DNA from: an uncultured Acidimicrobiales bacterium
GTDB taxonomy: Bacteria; Actinomycetota; Acidimicrobiia; Acidimicrobiales; Iamiaceae
Assembly: GCA_937926025.1 (NCBI GenBank)
Contig: CALANQ010000543.1
Coordinates: 1-16,655 of the forward strand
DNA: 16,655 nt
Reading direction: 5' to 3'
This document shows positions 12,955 to 16,655 of the stretch, piece after piece. The notes under the pieces were generated by a model, which saw nothing but the letters and a program-made list of their open reading frames with translations, had not been told where the DNA came from and made no database searches. Position 1 is the stretch's first letter; each line of letters starts with the position of its first letter. A program made the position numbers and the translations under genes.

Positions 12955-14727
12955 TCACGTCGCGCACTCCGACTCGCCGACCTCGGCGACGTAGGGGCCG
13001 GTCTCGCCGTAGTCGACGTAGAAGTCCGGGTTCTCCTCGAACGTGGGGAACACGTCGAGGTCCTTGAGCCCGGTGGCGATCTCCTTCACGCCGCCGGAGC
13101 GGTCGATCCAGCTGCGGAAGGTCTCGCCGGCCTCGCGCTCCTCGGAGAAGCGGCGGACGACCCGGACGGCCGCCTCGGGGGCCGCCTTGGCCGGGAGGCG
13201 CAGGGCGCGCTCGCCGAAGTTGATGGACGCATCGCCCACGTAGCCGCCCAGCAGCATCGTGTAGCCGGGGGCGGACTGGCCGTGGGCCCGGCGCTCCGCA
13301 CCGGAGAACCCGATGTCGGCGATGTGGTGCTGCCCGCAGGAGTTGGTGCAGCCGGAGATGTTGGTCCGGATGCCGCCGACCTCGGCCAGGCCCTCCTCTT
13401 CGAGGCGGGCGCCGATGGCGTCGGCCAGGCCGCGGGACTGGGTGACGGCCAGGTTGCAGGTGTCGGCACCGGGGCAGGCCACCACGTCGCGGGACAGCTC
13501 GGCGCCGGGCTCGGCCATGCCGATGGCGTCGAGGCGGGCGTACAGCTTGGGCAGCTGCTCCTCGGTGAGGTCCCGGAACGCCAGGTTCTGGCGGTTGGTG
13601 AGGCGCACCGAGGCGCCGAACTCCCGCTGGATGGAGGCGAGGGCCCGGAACTGGTCCGAGGTGATGTCGCCGAGCTTGGCGTAGGCGATGGCCGACACCG
13701 TGCCCTTGGCGGCGCCGCGGATGACGTTGCCCTCGGCCCAGCGCTCGTAGGGGACGTTGGAGCGCAGCGTGACCGGCGTGCCCTGGCCGATGGGCGTGGG
13801 CGTGACGGTGGCGTGGACGCCGGCCGGCTCGTCGCCGTACTTCTCGACCTCTTCGGGGATGCCGCCCGGCCAGGTGTTGGAGGCCAGCAGGAACTTGCGC
13901 TCCTTCAGGACCCGGCGCTGGGTCTCCTCCCAGCCCAGGGTCTGGACGACCCACTTCATGCGGGCCCGGAGCTTGTTGTCGCGGTTGCCGGTCTGGTGGA
14001 ACACCCGCAGGATCGACTCCAGCGTGGGGAGCAGCTCCTCGCGCGGCGTGAAGTCCTCGAGCAGCAGGGCCGGGAACGGGTTGGCGCCGAGGCCGCCGGC
14101 CACGAACACCCGGAAGCCGAGGTCGACGGTGCCGTCCTCGTTCTCCCGACGGGAGGCGACGACGCCGACGTCGTTGAACATGGCCTGGCCGCAGTCGGTC
14201 TCGCAGCCGGAGAAGTTGATCTTGAACTTGCGGGGGAGGCGCTGGGCGATGGGGTTGCGCAGGAAGTGGCGGTTGGCGGCCTCGGCCCACTGGGTGATGT
14301 CGAGGTGCTCCTGCGGGCAGGCGCCGGCCAGGTGGCAGCCCATGACGTTGCGGACGGCGTCGCCGCACGCCTCACGGGTGGTGAGCCCGACCCGGCCGAG
14401 CTCCCGCATGGCGTCGGGGACCCGCTCCAGCGGCACGAAGTGGAGCTGGATGTTCTGGCGGGTGGTGATGTGGCCCCAGCCGCGGGAGTACTCGTCTGCG
14501 ATGCGGCCGAACATGTCGAGCTGCTCGGGCGTCACGCCGCCGTAGGGGATGCGGACGCGCAGCATCTGGTTGTGGCCGCCCTGGCGCTGGCCGTAGATGC
14601 CGTTGGTGAGGCGGAACACCCGGAAGACGTCCTCGTCCACGGTGCCGTCGAGGTACCCGGCGAGGACCCGCTCGAACTTGTCGATGTCGGCGGCCTGACC
14701 CGGATCGATCTCGCGCTCTTGCAACAT
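12955..14727 (-). CDS. sir: Ferredoxin-dependent sulfite (or nitrite/sulfite) reductase, siroheme and 4Fe-4S
   Basis: A 590-residue enzyme of the siroheme nitrite/sulfite reductase family, reducing sulfite to sulfide with six electrons from ferredoxin. It shows the duplicated half-domain plan: MLRVRIPYGGVTPEQL and GWGHITTRQNIQLHFVPL in the first half, and ASVRLTNRQNLAFRDL in the second. The siroheme/4Fe-4S ligands are Cys418 and Cys424 (ACPGADTCNLAVTQSRGL) plus Cys460 and Cys464 (ISGCTNSCGQHH). Linkage to APS reductase argues for sulfite rather than nitrite; the sequence alone does not separate the two. ATG 14727 has AAGGGAG 8 bases upstream. A TTGACC -35 (14812-14817) within a dyad, an 18-base spacer and a GACGCT -10 form the likely promoter. 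The transcript continues into cysH. Ferredoxin and siroheme synthesis genes are not in view. Confidence 0.93.
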   Translation of the reverse strand: MLQEREIDPGQAADIDKFERVLAGYLDGTVDEDVFRVFRLTNGIYGQRQGGHNQMLRVRIPYGGVTPEQLDMFGRIADEYSRGWGHITTRQNIQLHFVPLERVPDAMRELGRVGLTTREACGDAVRNVMGCHLAGACPQEHLDITQWAEAANRHFLRNPIAQRLPRKFKINFSGCETDCGQAMFNDVGVVASRRENEDGTVDLGFRVFVAGGLGANPFPALLLEDFTPREELLPTLESILRVFHQTGNRDNKLRARMKWVVQTLGWEETQRRVLKERKFLLASNTWPGGIPEEVEKYGDEPAGVHATVTPTPIGQGTPVTLRSNVPYERWAEGNVIRGAAKGTVSAIAYAKLGDITSDQFRALASIQREFGASVRLTNRQNLAFRDLTEEQLPKLYARLDAIGMAEPGAELSRDVVACPGADTCNLAVTQSRGLADAIGARLEEEGLAEVGGIRTNISGCTNSCGQHHIADIGFSGAERRAHGQSAPGYTMLLGGYVGDASINFGERALRLPAKAAPEAAVRVVRRFSEEREAGETFRSWIDRSGGVKEIATGLKDLDVFPTFEENPDFYVDYGETGPYVAEVGESECAT

Positions 14728-14787
14728 GTGGCTGGCTCCCTTGCGTGCCCGATCGATAACCGACCAGACAGGTCACGAATTCCCACC

Positions 14788-14817
14788 AGCGTCGCAAATC
14801 TTGAGCACCTGGGTCAA
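14788..14817 (-). promoter_or_regulatory. Putative promoter of sir-cysH with overlapping dyad (14800-14817)
   Basis: On the minus strand TTGACC (14817-14812) and GACGCT (14793-14788) are separated by 18 bases. The -35 is part of an imperfect dyad, on the plus strand CTTGAGCACCTGGGTCAA, whose right half-site and left flank (AAATCTTGA) match the palindrome at 12181-12198. Repression or activation of sulfate assimilation through this site is an inference. Confidence 0.4.
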
Positions 14818-14856
14818 CAATCGAGCCAGACGTCACGTGCCCGGCTGCGGAGCGTG

Positions 14857-14895
14857 TCGGGCCAGGTCAGCCCGAATGTCCCCGGAACCAGGGGA
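14857..14895 (-). terminator. Two adjacent hairpins after DAHP synthase, possible terminator
   Basis: Nine bases after the DAHP synthase stop, TCCCC-N7-GGGGA (14879-14895) is followed by TCGGGC-N7-GCCCGA (14857-14875) on the minus strand, stems of 5 and 6 bp. There is no U tract. They separate the aromatic gene from the sir promoter, so they may end that transcript. Confidence 0.4.
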
Positions 14896-14904
14896 TTCGC
14901 GCCC

Positions 14905-16257
14905 TCAGCGCTGCAGGAGCTCGGCGACGGCGAACGCCAGGTCCACCGACTGGCGGCCGTTGAGGCGCGGGTCGCACATGGTCTCGTAGCGCTGGCCGAG
15001 GTGGTCGTCGAGGATGGCCTCGGCGCCGCCCAGGCACTCGGTCACGTCGTCGCCCGTGAGCTCCACGTGCACGCCGCCGGGCCAGGTGCCCTCGGCGTCG
15101 TGGGCCGCGAAGAAGCCGGCGATCTCGGCGAGGATGTCGTCGAAGCGGCGGGTCTTCTGGCCGCCGGTGGCCGTGATGGTGTTGCCGTGCATGGGGTCGC
15201 ACGCCCACACCACCGGGTGCCCGGCCTCGCGGACCGCAGCCAGCAGCGGCGGCAGGCCGGCCTCGATCTTGTCGGCGCCCATGCGGGTGATGAGCGTGAG
15301 GCGGCCCGGCACCTTGTTCGGGTTGAGCCGCTCGCACAGGGCCAGCACCTCGTCGGCGGTGGCCGTGGGGCCGACCTTGCAGCCGATGGGGTTGTTGACG
15401 CCGGCGAAGAACTCGATGTGGGCGCCGTCGAGCTGACGGGTGCGCTCGCCGATCCAGATCATGTGGGCCGAGCAGTCGTACCAGTCGCCGGTGAGCGAGT
15501 CCTGGCGGGTGAGGGCCTCCTCGTAGCCGAGGACCAGCGCCTCGTGGGAGGTGAACAGGTCGGCCTCGTGGAGGTTGGGGGTGGCCTCGGTGTCGATGCC
15601 GCAGGCCTTCATGAACCGCAGCGCCCGGTCGATCTCGTCGGCGAGGCGCTCGTAGCGGCGGCCCTCCACGCTGGACGCCACGAACTCCTGGTTCCAGGTG
15701 TGGACCCGGGCCAGGTCGGCGTAGCCGCCCTTGGTGAAGGCGCGCAGCAGGTTCAGCGTGGACGACGACTGGTGGTACGCCTGCAGCAGCCGCTGCGGAT
15801 CCGGGATGCGAGCGGCCTCGGTGGGCGTGATGTCGTTGACCAGGTGGCCGCGGAACGACGGGATCTCGAGGTCGCCGATCTTCTCGGTGTCCGACGAGCG
15901 GGGCTTGGCGAACTGGCCGGCGATGCGGCCGACCTTCACCGTGGGGACGCCCGACGAGTACGTGAGCACCACGGCCATCTGGAGGATGACCTTGAGCTTG
16001 TCCCGGATGGCATCGGCGCCGAAGGCGTCGAACGACTCGGCGCAGTCGCCGGCCTGCAGGAGGAACGCCTCGCCGTTGGCCACATTGCCCAGCGCCTTGG
16101 TGAGCGCCCGGGCCTCGCCGGCGAACACCAGCGGGGGCAGGCTGCTCATCTGCTTGAGCACGGCTTCGAGCGCGCCCTCATCGGGCCAGTTCGGCTGCTG
16201 GGCGGCGGGGAACTCGCGCCAGGACGACGGCGACCAGGACGAGGAGGTGGTGCTCAC
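14905..16257 (-). CDS. aroG: Class II (plant-type) 3-deoxy-7-phosphoheptulonate (DAHP) synthase
   Basis: Condenses phosphoenolpyruvate with erythrose 4-phosphate, the first step of the shikimate pathway. The 450-residue length agrees with class II enzymes such as M. tuberculosis AroG (about 460). Metal and substrate motifs are LLQAGDCAESF (metal Cys72), VPTVKVGRIAGQFAKPRS, HLVNDITP, VNNPIGCKVGP, TRMGADKI, ACDPMHGNTI (metal His) and MCDPRLNGRQSVDLAF (metal Asp). The short N-terminus WREFPAAQQPNWPD is also typical. GTG 16257 is chosen from this conserved start. AGAGGAA is the only ribosome-binding candidate, and it is distant (about 12 bases); a small GGAA-N5-TTCC repeat beside it might hide it. 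The gene lies 61 bp downstream of the sigma factor gene and may share its transcript. Confidence 0.95.
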   Translation of the reverse strand: MSTTSSSWSPSSWREFPAAQQPNWPDEGALEAVLKQMSSLPPLVFAGEARALTKALGNVANGEAFLLQAGDCAESFDAFGADAIRDKLKVILQMAVVLTYSSGVPTVKVGRIAGQFAKPRSSDTEKIGDLEIPSFRGHLVNDITPTEAARIPDPQRLLQAYHQSSSTLNLLRAFTKGGYADLARVHTWNQEFVASSVEGRRYERLADEIDRALRFMKACGIDTEATPNLHEADLFTSHEALVLGYEEALTRQDSLTGDWYDCSAHMIWIGERTRQLDGAHIEFFAGVNNPIGCKVGPTATADEVLALCERLNPNKVPGRLTLITRMGADKIEAGLPPLLAAVREAGHPVVWACDPMHGNTITATGGQKTRRFDDILAEIAGFFAAHDAEGTWPGGVHVELTGDDVTECLGGAEAILDDHLGQRYETMCDPRLNGRQSVDLAFAVAELLQR

Positions 16258-16318
16258 GGAAAAAGGTTCCTCTACCGGGCGGCGGAACGCAAAGTCGGTT
16301 TCGCCGGAGGGGGTGGGA

Positions 16319-16655
16319 TCAGGCGGCGTCGGTGCGCTGCGCCGCTTCGGTGCGGACCGTGTTGACGGCCCGCTTGACCATGCGGCGGGCGGCCTCGGCG
16401 GTGACACCGAGCTCCTCGCCGACCTCGCGGTAGGAGCGCTTGCGGCCGTCGTGCAGGCCGAAGCGCTGCTCCACGGCGAAGCGGGCCCGGCCGTCGAGCA
16501 CGTCCAGCAGGCTGGTCACCATGCGGTCCTCTTCGGCCGCCACGGCCAGGTCTTCGGGACCGGGGGCGGCGTCGGCCAGCAGGTCCACCAGCTCCGAGCC
16601 GTCGTCGTCGCCGACGGAGCGGTCCAGGGAGGTGGGGGTGGCGAGGCGGTGCAGG
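16319..16655 (-). CDS. RpoD-like sigma-70 factor, C-terminal part (regions 3.2-4), runs off the right edge
   Basis: The minus-strand frame is open from the right edge (codon 16654-16652) to TGA at 16319-16321, 111 codons. It starts LHRLATPTSLDRSVGDDDGS, the region 3.1-3.2 linker of primary-type sigma factors (PTSLDxPVGDDDGSELxDLLAD), so this is a group 1-3 factor, not an ECF. Region 4 follows: LDGRARFAVEQRFGLHDG, then the helix-turn-helix SYREVGEELGVTAEAARRMV. Ordinary primary factors have VTRERIRQIE at the recognition helix, whereas this one has VTAEAARRMV, so it is probably an alternative or specialised factor with altered -35 contacts. The core-binding region 2 lies outside the window, so its group cannot be settled. 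It may be co-transcribed with DAHP synthase. Confidence 0.85.
   Translation of the reverse strand, partial: LHRLATPTSLDRSVGDDDGSELVDLLADAAPGPEDLAVAAEEDRMVTSLLDVLDGRARFAVEQRFGLHDGRKRSYREVGEELGVTAEAARRMVKRAVNTVRTEAAQRTDAA

Noticed and set aside
12209..14368. 719-codon frame that joins antisense-like sir sequence to cysH
   Set aside because: The upstream part is Arg/Pro-rich shadow of sir in another frame; only the last 226 codons are the real APS reductase, with its own start and ribosome binding site.
14728..14786. Cysteine-sensing leader peptide or riboswitch before the sulfite reductase
   Set aside because: The possible leader frames (one containing TCCK, one starting VTCLVG) do not end before sir but run on for 80 or more codons as shadow frames, with no poly-Cys run. 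I see no recognisable riboswitch fold, only a short GACC-N5-GGTC repeat.
13282..16365. 1027-codon open frame on the plus strand opposite sir, DAHP synthase and the sigma factor
   Set aside because: It mirrors real minus-strand genes with strong motifs. Its product is low-complexity Gly/Ala/Val/Leu, with no domain, as expected for an antisense frame in very GC-rich DNA.

Overview
The window is 16.7 kb of very GC-rich DNA with dense G/C third positions, frequent GTG starts, many 1-4 base stop/start overlaps and several apparently leaderless genes. Together with a class II DAHP synthase, a DUF2630 protein, an APS-type CysH beside a ferredoxin sulfite reductase, and an RpoD-like sigma factor, this points to a high-GC actinobacterium. 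Acidimicrobiia is my best guess, but that is an inference from gene style and not a database result. Nothing looks like a phage, plasmid, CRISPR or insertion element; this is chromosomal housekeeping and accessory DNA.

Left part (1-5120): the N-terminus of a GNAT acetyltransferase runs off the left edge, divergent from proA (proline synthesis). proA converges, with a 5-base gap, on a DoxX-type membrane protein that carries a long Ala/Lys-rich and 11-residue-repeat tail. Divergent from doxX is a MoxR/CoxD-like AAA+ ATPase followed at once by its usual partner, a CoxE-like VWA protein. The VWA gene is broken near 4560: its two halves lie in different frames and about ten residues before the MIDAS motif appear to be missing. 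A perfect 16-bp palindrome lies between doxX and moxR.

Middle (5120-10995): a PadR regulator gene with a large dyad over its promoter is translationally coupled to two tandem paralogous membrane proteins of unknown function. Next come a Kef/NhaP-type cation:proton antiporter preceded by a 17-codon upstream ORF and three 10-bp direct repeats, a zinc-ribbon membrane-anchored protein, and a DUF2630 gene overlapping an O-methyltransferase gene.

Right part (10996-16655, all minus strand): in transcription order these are the C-terminal end of an RpoD-like sigma factor with an unusual region 4.2, DAHP synthase (first step of aromatic amino acid synthesis), sulfite reductase and APS reductase (the reductive half of sulfate assimilation), and a serine beta-lactamase/esterase-like hydrolase whose stop codon abuts that of the O-methyltransferase. 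Related TTGACC...GGTCAA dyads lie in the sulfite reductase and hydrolase promoters and resemble the doxX/moxR palindrome, suggesting a common regulator encoded elsewhere.

I found no clear-cut new system. The best leads are the shared palindromes, the DoxX repeat-tail fusion, the PadR/paralog cassette with its operator, the coupled upstream ORF of the antiporter, and the divergent sigma factor.
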